Notes: generated from the sequence alone by a model not told the origin. A stretch of DNA of 64,000 nucleotides from Russula earlei (GCA_025769875.1 JAGFNK010000049.1:118010-182009); one strand, 5' to 3'. Shown: positions 52,382 through 63,562, numbered from the stretch's first letter. Numbers and translations: made by a program.

Positions 52382-53623
52382 GTAGGAGAAGGTGCAACTA
52401 CTCTGAATATGGTTGTTATGGTGTATTCCCCGGAACTCCTTGTATGAATATCTGTAGGGTAGCTTTATAAAAAATGGGTAGAGTCTTGTCATTCAACAGT
52501 AAGCACCGCGCGGGCCTTTTTTTTTTTTTTGGAAAGCGTTATTATTCTGGTAGTTAAGTACGGTAACTACTCGGAATAAGTGTTAGGTAACAAGAGAAAA
52601 GGTCTACTAACGCTGTAGCGCACATCCCCTGTGGGGGACAGTGTGGGACTCAGGGTACCTAGCCTGGGGGCGTGAGGCTATGGCGACCTCCTCCCTAAAA
52701 CCTCACGGGTTGAAAGCCAGTTCGTTGGGAGTTCCACGAGTTTGAGGCATCCTTGACTAATCGGCAAGACCCTTTATCTCTTTCAGTTGCAGTAATCTTG
52801 TTGTTGGTGAGTCTCGTGTTGATGACACGTAACCACCTGGCATGAATCTCGTTTTTGTGTTTTGAATGGAGGGAAACAAAGGGAAGCTGGAAAGGGAGTT
52901 TCGGGTCGGCGATTGGAAGTGCTTCATGGGTGGCATGTGGTTATAGTGGCATTCCGTGTGGGGAGGTTGACGCGTTGCCAAGATTATGGCGGGTGTATCA
53001 TCTTTTCAAGTAATGACCTTAGTTGAGCACGAAAAATGTGACAAAAAGGTTAAATATGGAGAGTCTACTCATTCCGGCACACTTTTAGCCAGGCTAGGGT
53101 AAATGTTGTGCCGGAATGAGTAGACTCTCCATATTTAACCTTTTTGTCACATTTTTCGTGCTCAACTAAGGTCATTACTTATGTAATATAATTTGTGGCC
53201 GCAACAGACCCTACTCAGCACTTGAAATATTTTACTTTTATTATCCACTGAGTTGACTATAAGCAGAGTCGACTTATCCCTTCCTGCCTGTCGTGTCAGT
53301 GGGCATGAGATGATCCATTGAATGTGTTGGTGGAGTGAACTGTCGTGCGGTTTAGGAGCAGGGTGTGAGAGCCTCATGTTATGTCGCAAGATAGTTTGGT
53401 TTTGCGCATTGAGGCGCTGACTGGGCATCAGTTGTAAGGATGGGTAGGAAAGTATTTATTATTAGTGTTGTAGGGGCCGTTGGAGGGGTAGGTCGGTCGG
53501 AGTCCGACATTGCAGGGCGAGTGCGCTCTGCAAGGTTGCCCCGGTTTCTACCGTGGGAATCCGCATAGCACAGTCTATACGCAGACGCAGGACCAAACGA
53601 ACGCAATTGACAGAGCAAAAGTA
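52382..53623. other. Intergenic region carrying the 74-bp inverted repeat
   Basis: No gene recognised. It has a T13-14 run near 52520, a GC-rich segment at about 52620-52740 with several short hairpins, and the long perfect inverted repeat described separately. The right end is the promoter of the NUO-9.5 gene. Confidence 0.5.
53008..53180. repeat. Perfect 74-bp inverted repeat (hairpin)
   Basis: The arms at 53008-53081 and 53107-53180 are exact reverse complements over all 74 bp, around a 25-base spacer. The spacer holds a further small palindrome (TAGCC-A-GGCTA). The outer flanks differ (C versus A), and I see no clear target-site duplication. A transcript on either strand would fold into a long perfect stem-loop. 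There is no coding frame of note. Confidence 0.95.
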
Positions 53624-53983
53624 ATGGCGTCCATCATCTCGCCATTCCGAAACGCCTACCGCTACCTCGTGCGCCTTCCTTTTATCTGTCTATTGTTCCA
53701 TACACTTATCTGATGGTGACATAGCAACGCCAGGCGCACGAGTCGCCTGTGCTCCTTTACTCTGTCGTACTGGGTGCAATCGGACCTGTCCTCGCGTTCA
53801 CAGTGCCGCCCATCCGTGAACAGTTAGGCTACCGCCCGACAGAGCCCATACCAACCACATATCCCAGTACGTCCCTGCTCTTTTCTGCCCTGGGTTCGAC
53901 GTTTACGTTTCGGTTTTCGGTTTAATTTTCCAGTTCCGAAACGACCGAGACGGCCGGTGCAAGGTTACGAGGACGAAGAATGA
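53624..53983 (+). CDS. Complex I 9.5-kDa subunit (NUO-9.5-like)
   Basis: Small accessory subunit of mitochondrial NADH:ubiquinone oxidoreductase. Three short exons make about 80 residues. Exon 1 is MASIISPFRNAYRYL, with donor GTGCGC. Exon 2 is QRQAHESPVLLYSVVLGAIG then PVLAFTVPPIREQLGYRPTE and PIPTTYP, with donor A/GTACGT. Exon 3 reads IPKRPRRPVQGYEDEE and a stop at 53981-53983. The pattern AHE.PxxxYSVVLGxxGP, one membrane span and the YPIPKxPR end match the fungal family. Each exon is too short to be seen as an open frame of note. Confidence 0.82.
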
Positions 53984-54587
53984 AGTGACCCTAGCCACGT
54001 ACTTAAGAGAGAGAAATAAATTCTGGGATTCAACTCATTCCATCCTTGAGGAAGCTTGAGCGAAGGGAGACATTCCAAATACATCATGCGAAATTCCAAA
54101 GACTTTCATTAAGTGGTGCTGATACTCTGACTCCTCGTTACGATGCCACGATTCCGACTGTTCGCCTCCGTTTGTTCTTTGACACCATGATCGGCTCCCC
54201 CTACGATAGTTTTTCGTACGCGTTTTGGTTTCTGGCCTTCTGCTACGCGACTCGCATCGTTCCCCCTCCTCTCGCGCGTCCCGGGATTCGTTAAACAGTC
54301 TACATAGCTTCGGTCTTTCGTATATAAGTCTCATAAGTACTCGCGAATGACAGTTCACCAGTTTCCGGCCTCCTGCCTGCCTCAGTGAGCCTTTCAGCAT
54401 CTCTCTTTGCGCGTTTCGAGCTCATCGCCCCCGTATCCAATGTATCACTGGGATTCCCCCTCCTCTTTCCTATCCCTTTCTCTGGGGAAGCTGGCTTCGC
54501 TCCTACTACTCCGCGCGTCCTCGGACACGCTGCATGATGGCTACATTGCACCGAAAGCGCGCGTGGGAGTTAGCTACAATCCTCATA
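53984..54587 (-). other. Intergenic region with a possible extra coding segment
   Basis: The minus strand at 54300-54551 has a basic open segment containing SSKRAKRDAERLTEAG and RRPETGELSFASTYETY that looks coding in character. I could not splice it cleanly to the HNH gene upstream. It could be an unrecognised exon or a short separate gene. Confidence 0.3.
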
Positions 54588-55982
54588 TCACGTAGCCAGT
54601 ACCTCTATCCTACGCATGAGCGTATCATCGTCAACGAATGGTCCTCCGAAATAAACAGGAACTTGTGACATGCAATCATCATCATCATCATCCTCCAGAT
54701 ATTGATCGAACACCCCCGTGGCACCTGAGGCTGCAAACACCCGAGCAATAGCTAGTCGAAGATTGCAAATTCGAGGGTCAGGTAATGGTATCATATTGCT
54801 GCCATTTCCACTTCCAAACTTTATTTCATCCCCATCCTTGAAGCGAATGGTGGGTGCCACACGATTCGGACGAACCTCTCGAAAGAAGTATTTCCACTAT
54901 TTACTATATTACGCTGGGTTCAGGTCTATGGAATCATGAACTCACTTGGTCGTTGACGAGTGTAGCTTCAATGCCCCAAGCTAGGAACTTATCCATTGGA
55001 TCATGGGCATTATTTTCAATATTGATGGCATTGGCGGGGTGGTTTATCAGTTCGTGAACGTCCTCCGCTTTCAATATCGTGCCAGTAAAGGTCTCAATCG
55101 CTTGATGGGAATGCGTCTGCGTAACGCATAAATCAGAAAAAAAAAGACTCTGGAATTGTTTCCACCTTGGAATGGACGGAGAATGGGATGATGTGCGCGC
55201 AGCGGGGAATCACAGCCTGATCGTCGCCAAACATTTCAAAACCGGTAACGGGGCAACGAGTCCCATCACGAAGAAAGATCTAAAGAACGGTTTTGAGCAA
55301 CACAGTCAGCAGTAGATGGAGAATTTACAAGGCGTTTCAGAGCCGATTGACTTCGGTGAACAATGGCTGACGATAACAACGATTCGATCTCCTCTATACG
55401 CCTACGGGAGTAAGATGTATACTCTCTTGGGGAGTTATTTTTCCACCGGGATTTCTGACTGGGAAGACAGAATGAGAGTGACAAGACTCACGGGAGATCG
55501 AAGCTTACATGCCACAATAAGATGAGACAAGTAATGGCTTGCAAGCAGTGAGATACGTAATATTCCCAGCATTCTGTCTGAGCTCTTGATGCACAATAAA
55601 CGCCCAGTCATCCGGACTGACAGAGTGATCGCCGTCGAGATCGTCGACTGGTCACGGACAGTTTAATACAGGTGACTACTGAGAGAGGAAGAAGGGCATC
55701 ACCGAGTTTCTTCACAGCAAAAATTTCACACTTTGCAAGTTCCACCAGAAATTTCGTTTCCGGAGATGGGGAGTGCTCAATCACAGCGCGGAGGAGTTTG
55801 TGTGCTGGCACGTCGAAGGTCGAAGAAGTCGCTCCAGCGCGTCTCGCAAGTCCCAGCGGCGGATTATCCACAAAACTGTCTTGCCTTCCCATCATCTCCA
55901 GCATAGTGAGAACGTAAGTTGCTACGGAATTGTCTGCCATGAATGACAAGGGATTGAACCGAAGTGATGTTGTCGGAGCCAA
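54588..55982 (-). CDS. HNH-domain protein (HNH_2-like)
   Basis: A member of a fungal group with an HNH nuclease-like fold, whose role is unknown. The start is MAPTTSLRFNPLSFMADNSV. The first part is helical (ATYVLTMLEMMGRQDSF, KLLRAVIEHSPSPETKFLVE), then DDWAFIVHQELRQNAGNITY. The HNH region reads IFLRDGTRCPVTGFEMFGDD then AVIPRCAHIIPFSVHSK, with a C-P-V-T-G start and the AHIIPF histidine. It ends LINHPANAINIENNAHDPMD, then WKYFFREVRPNRV and VPVYFGGPFVDDDTLMRR. An aspartate repeat (DDDDDDC) comes from a GAT microsatellite near 54680. At least four introns. The start codon lies about 70 bp from the hAT-like insertion. Catalytic competence is unproven. Confidence 0.72.
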
Positions 55983-56044
55983 GTCGAATCTTCGTCAATC
56001 GGATGCGCTTAGCTAAATTCGTCCCACGATCGAACTGAGTACCG
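55983..56044. promoter_or_regulatory. Remaining proximal promoter of the HNH-domain gene
   Basis: Only 62 bp separate the HNH start codon from the 8-bp target duplication of the hAT-like element, so the insertion sits in the promoter or 5' leader. Confidence 0.4.
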
Positions 56045-57094
56045 ATGTGGCCTAGGGCTGTGCACCGTACCCGTGTATGTATGGGTGTACGGGACCCGTA
56101 TTACGGGACCCGTACCCGTCCCGTTTGCTGACTGCTGCAGAGTTTATACGGTATGGGTACGGGAGGGGTATTACCCATTGAGACCCATTAGTTGACGGCC
56201 GTAAACGGCCGTCATACGGGTACTTCGTAGTCTAGATGTGGAATATATTTCTCTGGACAACATGTATCGCCAATGTCCCTTGCTGATGAGATAAACAGCT
56301 TTCACTGTCCAGTGTCCAACGCTCAATGTTCAGCCATCTATTGCAAACAATTTGTATGCTTCTCTCTCTTAGTTGTATTATTTTGTGAGTTCTCCTGAGT
56401 TTTAGGCTGGACATCCTGATCATCGCTGGATTGTTTGTGGATCCTCAAGTGCTGTTTAAAATGACAGGTGATTTTCTGCCATGACCGACGTTTCCTCTAA
56501 ACCAACTATCATCTCTTGACTCTCTTCTCCCACTCAATTGCTCCCGTCAAACAAAAAATGACTGTCGATACGATCGAGCTCTGCAAAATGCAATATGCCC
56601 AGGAGCTTGCGGCACACACCATGTGCCAGTGGATGCTCATGCGGCGAAGCGCTCGAGTGCAAGCACGGCTTCCCACCCCCCTTTGGCGGACGTTGCTACC
56701 ATCTTGCGCACCCTCAAAGTTCACGCCCGAGATCTACCCACCAGATGCGAGACAGCAGCAGCATTAGCAGTAAGTTTGTTTGTTGGGGTCTGCGTGCTGA
56801 CCCCGGGTTGACTTTTTTTTTGCTTCCAGCAGCACCGCAGTGCTAGTGCGCCTCCGTCAATGCTGAGTGTCAAAAAGAAATTGCACTTGCAACGAGAACA
56901 TGTCGTATTAGTAGTTTAGTTCCTAATATATAACCCGTTACCTGTAATATGGCCGTTCAATCCCCCGTACCGTCCCATTTGAGTTCACAGTAAGTTGATA
57001 TATGGTACGGGGTCAGGACAGGTAGACCCGTTTGGACCTGTCACATATACGGCTGTACCCGTAATACGGTACGGTGAACAGCCCTAATGTGGCC
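56045..57094. mobile_element. Non-autonomous hAT-like transposon with 8-bp TSD
   Basis: The element spans 56053-57086 (1034 bp). Its ends are 19-bp terminal inverted repeats: TAGGGCTGTGCACCGTACC at 56053-56071, and the complement of GGTACGGTGAACAGCCCTA at 57068-57086, matching at 18 of 19 positions. The exact 8-bp direct repeat ATGTGGCC flanks it (56045-56052 and 57087-57094). Eight-base duplications and a YARNG terminus are hAT hallmarks. Many copies of ACCCGTA/TACGGGT lie just inside both ends, typical of transposase-binding subterminal repeats. A short palindrome, GACGGCCGT-AA-ACGGCCGTC, occurs near 56195-56214. No transposase frame is present, so it must rely on a helper. Confidence 0.85.
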
Positions 57095-57177
57095 GTGGTG
57101 GTGACTACAAAAGAATTAGAAACAGTGAATTGCATTCCAACTTACACATTCCCATTACTGGAATTGCTGGAATATGT

Positions 57178-57204
57178 GTAAGTTGCTAGAGAATTGTCTG
57201 CCAT
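57178..57204 (-). pseudogene. Fragment similar to the 5' part of the HNH gene
   Basis: These 27 bases match 55914-55940, the MADNSVATY-coding start of the HNH gene, at about 25 of 27 positions (here MADNSLATY). Similarity fades on both sides. It looks like a duplicated and decayed gene fragment, now separated from the intact gene by the hAT-like element. Confidence 0.45.
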
Positions 57205-57269
57205 TATCAGAGAAGAATAAGAAACAGTCCAACTTGCTCCTGTTGTCACCACCACTGTCCTGTTCAAAT

Positions 57270-57372
57270 TCATAGTATGTTGATATACCATACAGAGGAC
57301 CAGAAAAGACAGGACAACCCATCTTGACCTGTCTGGCATCCAGCCATACCATAGTGTAGTGTTCGGCTTTAA
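57270..57372. mobile_element. Decayed relative of the hAT-like element
   Basis: It resembles the right end of the intact element in order: a GTTGATATA block, GACAGG, a GACCTGTC-like motif, CCATACC and a terminal GTTCGGC. Many substitutions separate the two. It looks like the remnant of an older insertion. Only one end is recognisable. Confidence 0.45.
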
Positions 57373-57491
57373 AAGTCGAAAGGATCGGGGATCAGTTTAT
57401 ACGGTACAGACTGGTGGGTTACAGTGGACTAATAGTAGTAATTTGAAAGTATGGAAAACAAATCCACTAATTACTCCACCAGTGATTTCGC

Positions 57492-58356
57492 TCACATTCC
57501 CAAACAGAGTGCAAACCCATTGTTCAGTTGGAGAATGGGCATCCAACTACCTTGCGAGACTTGGATTACCCCTATCAAAATGACGTTGCGAGGAGTAATA
57601 TGATTGTCCCCGATAAGCCAGCGTTGATCGTTGACATGTGCAGAGCTCTTGGCCACCTAGTGGGATGATCTTCATGTTAGTTTCCTAAGAGTGTTTGGTA
57701 GCAAGATCAAAACTACCTCCATAAATTTCAAAACTTTTCCCGCGACATACTTCGCAAACTTCTCCAGCGAAATGGTCTCCTTTGTTTGCCTTTGAATCAT
57801 GATTTGGTCGCTCCATTCGAGATATCGATAACCGCACCACTACGAAGGATGATCCCCCATCTCAAACGCGGGGTATGAATACCAAAAAAGAGCTCACATT
57901 AATGCGAATCTGAGTGTGATTGGTTGGTCCAACAGCGGCTGCTTGATCTGCCCCGCGAAGATGCATGCAGTTGCCGGCAGCGGCTTCGGTCACAGGTATA
58001 CCGAGGCTTTCACCGTCCTTATGGATAAAAAAAATTGGGGGACGGAGTTGCTCGTGGTAGACATAGCGTTGTGCATCTGACGGTTTGCGAGGTGCCCAGA
58101 TTTGCTGCGGAATAACCAGGCCTGTATCTTTGGTCGCAAGGTCTATGACCCAGTCCTGCTGGTGGGACTCTAGTCCAGCTGGAGGTGCGGCAAAAAAATG
58201 GCCTAGAAATTCTGAGCCGCTGGCATGCCATTGTATGAGCCGGGGTTCCGTCCTCAAGAGGGACGCGTGGTATGCTTCGGCATCTTGAGGACCAAACATA
58301 TGGGCAATATAGCCATCTATCAAGAGATGACTTTGAATGATCTGCTGAGAGTCCAT
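57492..58356 (-). CDS. Protein of unknown family
   Basis: I recognise a pattern seen in fungal proteins of unknown function but not a named domain. The start is MDSQQIIQSHLLIDGYIAHM. Notable blocks are HASGSEFLGHFFAAPP, HQQDWVIDLATKDTG, RPPIFFIHKDGESLGIPVTE, and GNCMHLRGADQAAAVGP with HTQIRIN. A splice (donor GTGAGC) continues WCGYRYLEWSDQIMIQRQTK and EKFAKYVAGKVLKFME. A third exon has VAKSSAHVNDQRWLIGDNHI, then TPRNVILIGVIQVSQGSWMP and a stop at 57492. No signal peptide or membrane span. Its 3' end lies beside hAT remnants, which suggests an accessory, fast-changing locus. Confidence 0.6.
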
Positions 58357-59621
58357 GTCTGATGTTTGCGGTCAAGGCACTTCTTCTGTACACCTGTGAG
58401 ATTGGAGAAGTTGGTTGAGTAAGTAGCTGGGTAGCGGCCTTATTTATGCGCTCGAATTCCATGCGGGCGCGATTTCGAGATGTTTCTGCCTCGTCCTGAC
58501 CATCGCAAGAATTTCCAAGGTCATCTTCCAGTTGTACCATTCATAGTTACGTCGGATGACCTCTGAAGGACGGAGATATTTCGCATCCCTCTGGTCCTTG
58601 CATTCAAAATGTTTCGCAGATGTCCTGGAACTCCTTCGTCGATGAGCGGCACACGTACTAAGACTGAAATGATAGCCCCAGGCTGTAGTTGCGGCACAAC
58701 TGATCTTGGTCGATCTAGTCCAAAGAACGAGCTCCGATACACAGCTGTAGACGAAAAAAGGCTCATTTCGGAGAAAAGAACAATACCGCAGAACAGAACA
58801 ACAATCATGTTCGTTAATAAACCAATGTCTAATGTCACCCGCCCGCAATCGGTCAGCGTGGTCACATAAACAGTCAATGGCATGCTCATTTGGAGCCGAC
58901 TTACTTTCACTGACCGCTTGATGGTGGACTAAGCCGACTGGTCGTACTGTGGGTGACGGCTACACCCTTTCTTTAGCCTAGCGTTGCGTAAAAATTTAGT
59001 AGGATGCCGGGGGCTTGGTCGAGGGGTTGCAACTCCTGCTTTTGAGTAAGCCAGATATAACGGGGTACCCAAGCCATTGATTCGGGAATGCCCTCGTCTC
59101 TGGGCAGCGTACTGAGCCTATGCACCTGTGACGAATAGAGACGGCCGTCGGACCTCAGGGACATCCGTTATTGGATGGCAGTTATTACTGTATGATGATG
59201 ATTCCAGAAGAGGCGGGGAAAAGAACGGAGGCGCTAACTGATATTAATGATTGATATCGATGTGTTTAATTTAATTTAAATGTAATTTGTAATCGGATCG
59301 GAGGGATGATTTCCCCGACCGCGCGCCTGCCCATAATAACACAAATGGCCAACACGCTTGTCCATGTCAGTGCTGTACTTGCGGATGAACTGGCCGAGCA
59401 TCTTGCACTATCCATTCAAATTAACCATACAACAGGCATAAGGTACGGTACAACTGTTGTACCGTAGCAAATGGCACGCTGGGAGGTGTGGCTACCAGTG
59501 ATGGAATTGCAATATCAATCGGTGGCTGGCACCGGTACTACTGGGCTGCCGGTGTGCCTGGTAGTTGACAGGGTACAAGTAGGAACGTGGCCCACGGCGC
59601 ATTCATCTGACCATTGCCAAC
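58357..59621. other. Unresolved region with coding-like pieces
   Basis: The minus strand has segments that look coding, for example YLRPSEVIRRNYEWYNW near 58510-58590 and MSLRSDGRLYSSQVHRL at 59164. I could not join them into one gene or name a family. A near-perfect palindrome, TACGGTACAAC-T-GTTGTACCGTA, lies at 59444-59466. The right end is the phospholipase D promoter. Confidence 0.35.
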
Positions 59622-62600
59622 ATGTCCTTTCTTACCCAACTCATCGAACGCCTCCCCGACAGTATAGAACGCGCAGAAGACACAATCGTTGGTCCGTTCT
59701 TTGATTCCATTATCCCAAACTACAATGACCTTCTCACTTAACACTGCATCCAGGTATCTTGAACCCGAACAGTGAGATCGAGCACATGCCATCCCTCGCT
59801 CCAGTTTAATACTAGGCTAGGGAAGCATGAGACTCCAGAGGAAAAGCTTAATGATGATATTCGTAGCGAAATCATCTCCAGTCATCGCTTCCAAAGCTTT
59901 GCGGGCGAACGAGAGCAGAACTTTGTCAAGTGGTATGTCCTTCTTCGTTGTTAACTGGCCGGTTCTTATCCCCAAATCTCCAGGCACATTGCTGGTCATG
60001 ATTATTTCTATGCCCTCTCAGAGATGCTGGATAGTGCAAGGGAAAGCATCTTCATCCAGGTAATACCTGGATTATTCCATGCCCACATCATTTTGTTAAC
60101 TTTCGTGCAACTCTTTCCAAGGACTGGTGGTTGACACCTGAACTCTATCTACGTCGTCCCCCTGCGTATCACCCAGAGTGGCGGTTTGATAAGGTTCTTC
60201 AGCGCAAGGCCCAGCAAGGCGTGAAAATTTATGTCATGGTTTATAATGAGGTATACGTCTGCCGCCGTCGCTGATGCCATATCAGCTCTAACTCGTACAA
60301 AGATTACTCCCACTATGCATATGAGCTCTTCCCACACCCAGGTACAGCGTACTAATATGGATTTCACACACCAACAAACCCACGTACTCTTTTCAGAAAG
60401 CCCTCGAGGCCCTCCACCCTAATATTGCGTGCATGCGCCATCCAGATCATTTGGGGTCTAAAGGTGTGTTTATTCCCTTATTCTATGGCTTGACTAACAC
60501 GTTCTTGGAGATGATGTCGAGTTTTGGTCTCACCACGAGAAAGTTATTGTCGTCGATAATCATCGCGCTTGCATTGGCGGCCTTGATATTTGTTTTGGTC
60601 GCTGGGACACCCAGAATCATCCTCTTGCCGACGTACACCTGACAGATTTCTCTCGCACTCTTTTTCCCGGCCAGGACTATAACAATGCCCGTGTAATGGA
60701 TTTCCGGGATGTGAGCGATTACGTGAGCGAAACGATTTCTATGCTGGAAACTCCCCGCATGCCCTGGCAAGACGTACGCCTCCTGATCTTTCACTTAGCG
60801 GAGGCTGACATGCAGGATCAGGTGCACATGACAATCGATGGCCCCGTTGTTCTTGACATTGTGCAGCACTTTGTGGAACGATGGAACTTCATTAAAGGAC
60901 TCAAGGTGAGCACCCACTTGCCACCCGTAAGATCTGGCGCTCACTCGAGTGTCCCTTAGTATAAAGATGACAGGTTTGTTTGTACTCTTTTGAGCTTCCC
61001 TCTTGTCATTTAATTTCCGAATTCAAGTCGATACGATTGGCTTGCGTTCCCACACAACGTCGCAGCCGCCCCGAATGAGGCGATTGTACGCCACCCATAT
61101 CGCGAGCAATGGAACGACAATGGTCGCCAGTTCAGGCAGCGCTTCCACTGTCTGCCTGGGGACAGGGATTATGCGCATGAGAACGATGACGAGTTTTTCT
61201 CGAAGGCCCCTCATGGAACGTGCCGGGTGCAGGTTGTTCGGAGTGTCAGTCGTTGGAGCCATGGCGTTGCGACGGAGCATAGCATTCAGAACGCATGTGA
61301 GATGGACATCATATATACCGTTTGATCTGGGCTGATAACCGTTGACAGACATACAAATGATTCGGGAAGCAAGTCACTTCATTTACATTGGTACGTTGTC
61401 TCTGCTTTACGACTGTATCTGTGCCTTAAGGCCCTTTGCAGAGAATCCAGTTCTTGTAAGTGGCGCATTCCTCTTGGACCCCTTAAAGGAATTCTGACTG
61501 TCGCATGGAGCATCTCAAACACCCAACAATCAGGACCGGTGAGGAACCAAATTGCCGCCGCTCTTGTCGAGCGGATCGTCAGGGCTGCACGCTCTGGAAA
61601 GAAGTTCAAGGTGAGTATCGTCGACCGTGTTTAGAGCATGTCTAATGTGTACCCGATCTCAAATAGGTCATCGTTGTCATCCCAGAGCTTCCTGGCTTTG
61701 CCGGTGACGTGAAGAATGAAAGTTCCCTCAAGACCATTATGGGTGCACAGTACCGTACCATCAACCGCGGCGGAAGTAGTATATTTGAAGAGATTCGTAG
61801 GCAAGGGTTCGAACCGTGAGTGCTACGAAATATACTCTGAACCACACGACTGACGGATCCCCTCGTCAGCAACGATTATATCCGATTCTACCATCTACGT
61901 GTGTATGACAGGATCAATGCTCCTATGAGTAAGTGCTTCCTCTGTCTTTCAACTCATCTTTCTTATTCATAACCTAAAGACACGCTCATTGCCGAGATCG
62001 AAGCCAACTCGGGCGTCAAGTTCAACGAGGCGCAGGTAGCGCTCGCGCGCCAGTGGATTGGCGACTCGGCAGATCCTAACGCTCCGTCAGAGGTCGAGAT
62101 CAAAGTACCTGAACCAACGTCCGAAGGGTTTCTCCTCAGCGAAAAGACGGAGGTGAAGACGCAGAAATACCGCATGCCTCGCCTGTACAGTGATGCAGTC
62201 GCAGTGATTGAGAGGTTCGAGAGTGGTGCAAGTGTCCTGGTTGGAAGGCAGCATGATGCTGTCGCAGACACGGTTGGGCAACATGCGCTACAAGACAAGA
62301 CGGATCTTGCGGATGAGCAGTGGTTGGGAAGTGAGGAAGAGGAACTTAATTCGTACGTGCTCCTCTGAAGTTGCCTTTAACTCCGCTCACTTATCTCGTG
62401 CTGTGGGCAGATACGTGTCTGAGCTGTCGTATATCCACACCAAGCTCATGATTGTGGACGATCGCCGAGTCATCGTACGCGACCCTCCTTTCCTTGTGCC
62501 TTCTTTGATGAGCGTCTTGTTCTCTAGATGGGCTCGGCAAACTTGAATGACCGTAGCCAGAGGGTACGAGGATTTTCACCCTTTCATTGGTTTTTGGCTC

Positions 62601-63354
62601 ATGTACTAAACACAAGGGTGATGGCGACTCGGAGATTGCTCTAGTCGTAGAGGACGAAGATTACATTCCAAGCATGATGGAGGGGCGCCAATACAGCGCT
62701 TCCCGCTTTGCCGCGTCACTTCGGCGCAAGCTCTTCCGCCGTGCGTGTTCTCTGTTGTACGAGGAGTGTTCACTTTCTGATATTGAGTATCATGTCCATG
62801 TAGAGCATCTCGGGTTGATTCCTCCCCAGAACGTGATCTCAAGGAACTGAACCCGTTACGTCGTTCATGCGTCCCGCGCCAGTGCCGAATGAGGACGAGA
62901 CGGATCTAGAGGATGATGCCCGCGTTGTGGACCCATTGTCTGATGGGTTGTTGAACCTGCTGGACACGACCGCCCGAGTGAACCGTGAGGTATTCACCGA
63001 GCTCTTCCGTCCAGTGCCGACCAACCTGGTGCACAATTGGAAAGAGTATGACGTAAGTTGGCGTCGTTGCTCGTATGATGGTACGCTAAGCGACCATGTT
63101 TTTGTGAAGCTATACAAGCCAAAATGCAAAGTGGGCCACGTCGTCCCTGGTGTGTCACTCCACCGCGTGAAGGATCGCCTTGCGCTTGTACGTGGATCAA
63201 TCGTTGAAGCACCGCTTGTGAGTTGTCCTTTCTGCCCCAAGCTCGACTTTGGTCTTACATCTGAGAATCACAGGACTTTCTGAGTGACGATAAAGAACTT
63301 GTGGAAGGACCGGAGTGGAGCAAGTTGAATCTTACACTTCCGATCTATATCTGA
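59622..63354 (+). CDS. Phospholipase D (PLD1/Spo14-like)
   Basis: Hydrolyses phosphatidylcholine to phosphatidic acid at membranes. The start MSFLTQLIERLPDSIERAED is tentative. Then IISSHRFQSFAGEREQNFVK, DYFYALSEMLDSARESIFI and DWWLTPELYLRRPPAYHPEW. The first HKD motif is SHHEKVIVVDNHRACIGG, followed by LFPGQDYNNARVMDF and MPWQD joined over an in-frame intron to VHMTIDGPVVLDI. WSHGVATEHSIQNA and HFIYIENQFF precede FKVIVVIPELPGFAGD. The second HKD motif is YIHTKLMIVDDRRVI then GSANLNDRSQRGDGDSE. The end is FMRPAPVPNEDETDLEDD, then FTELFRPVPTNLVHNWKEYD and LNLTLPIYI. One base near 62848 breaks the frame between IPPQNVISRN and EPVTSFMRP. No PX or PH domain is seen, so it is shorter than yeast Spo14. 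Confidence 0.87.
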
Positions 63355-63562
63355 GCATGCAAGGTGAAGGGAATGACGATCCCAGGTGGTAAGGAATTGA
63401 CTTGATTCTGTTCTGTTGACATGATTCTGTAAAATGTGTATTGAAACCGGTGGCTCCAAGCCCCAATTGTAATAATAGCGTTCCTGTTGAACTGGAACCC
63501 GAATGGATCAAAGAAGGTGAAGACCTTCATACAAGGTTCAAGATCCACTCATAGATGTTACG
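63355..63562. other. Downstream flank of phospholipase D
   Basis: No gene recognised. It holds the likely terminator of the PLD gene and ends at the putative LTR. Confidence 0.4.
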
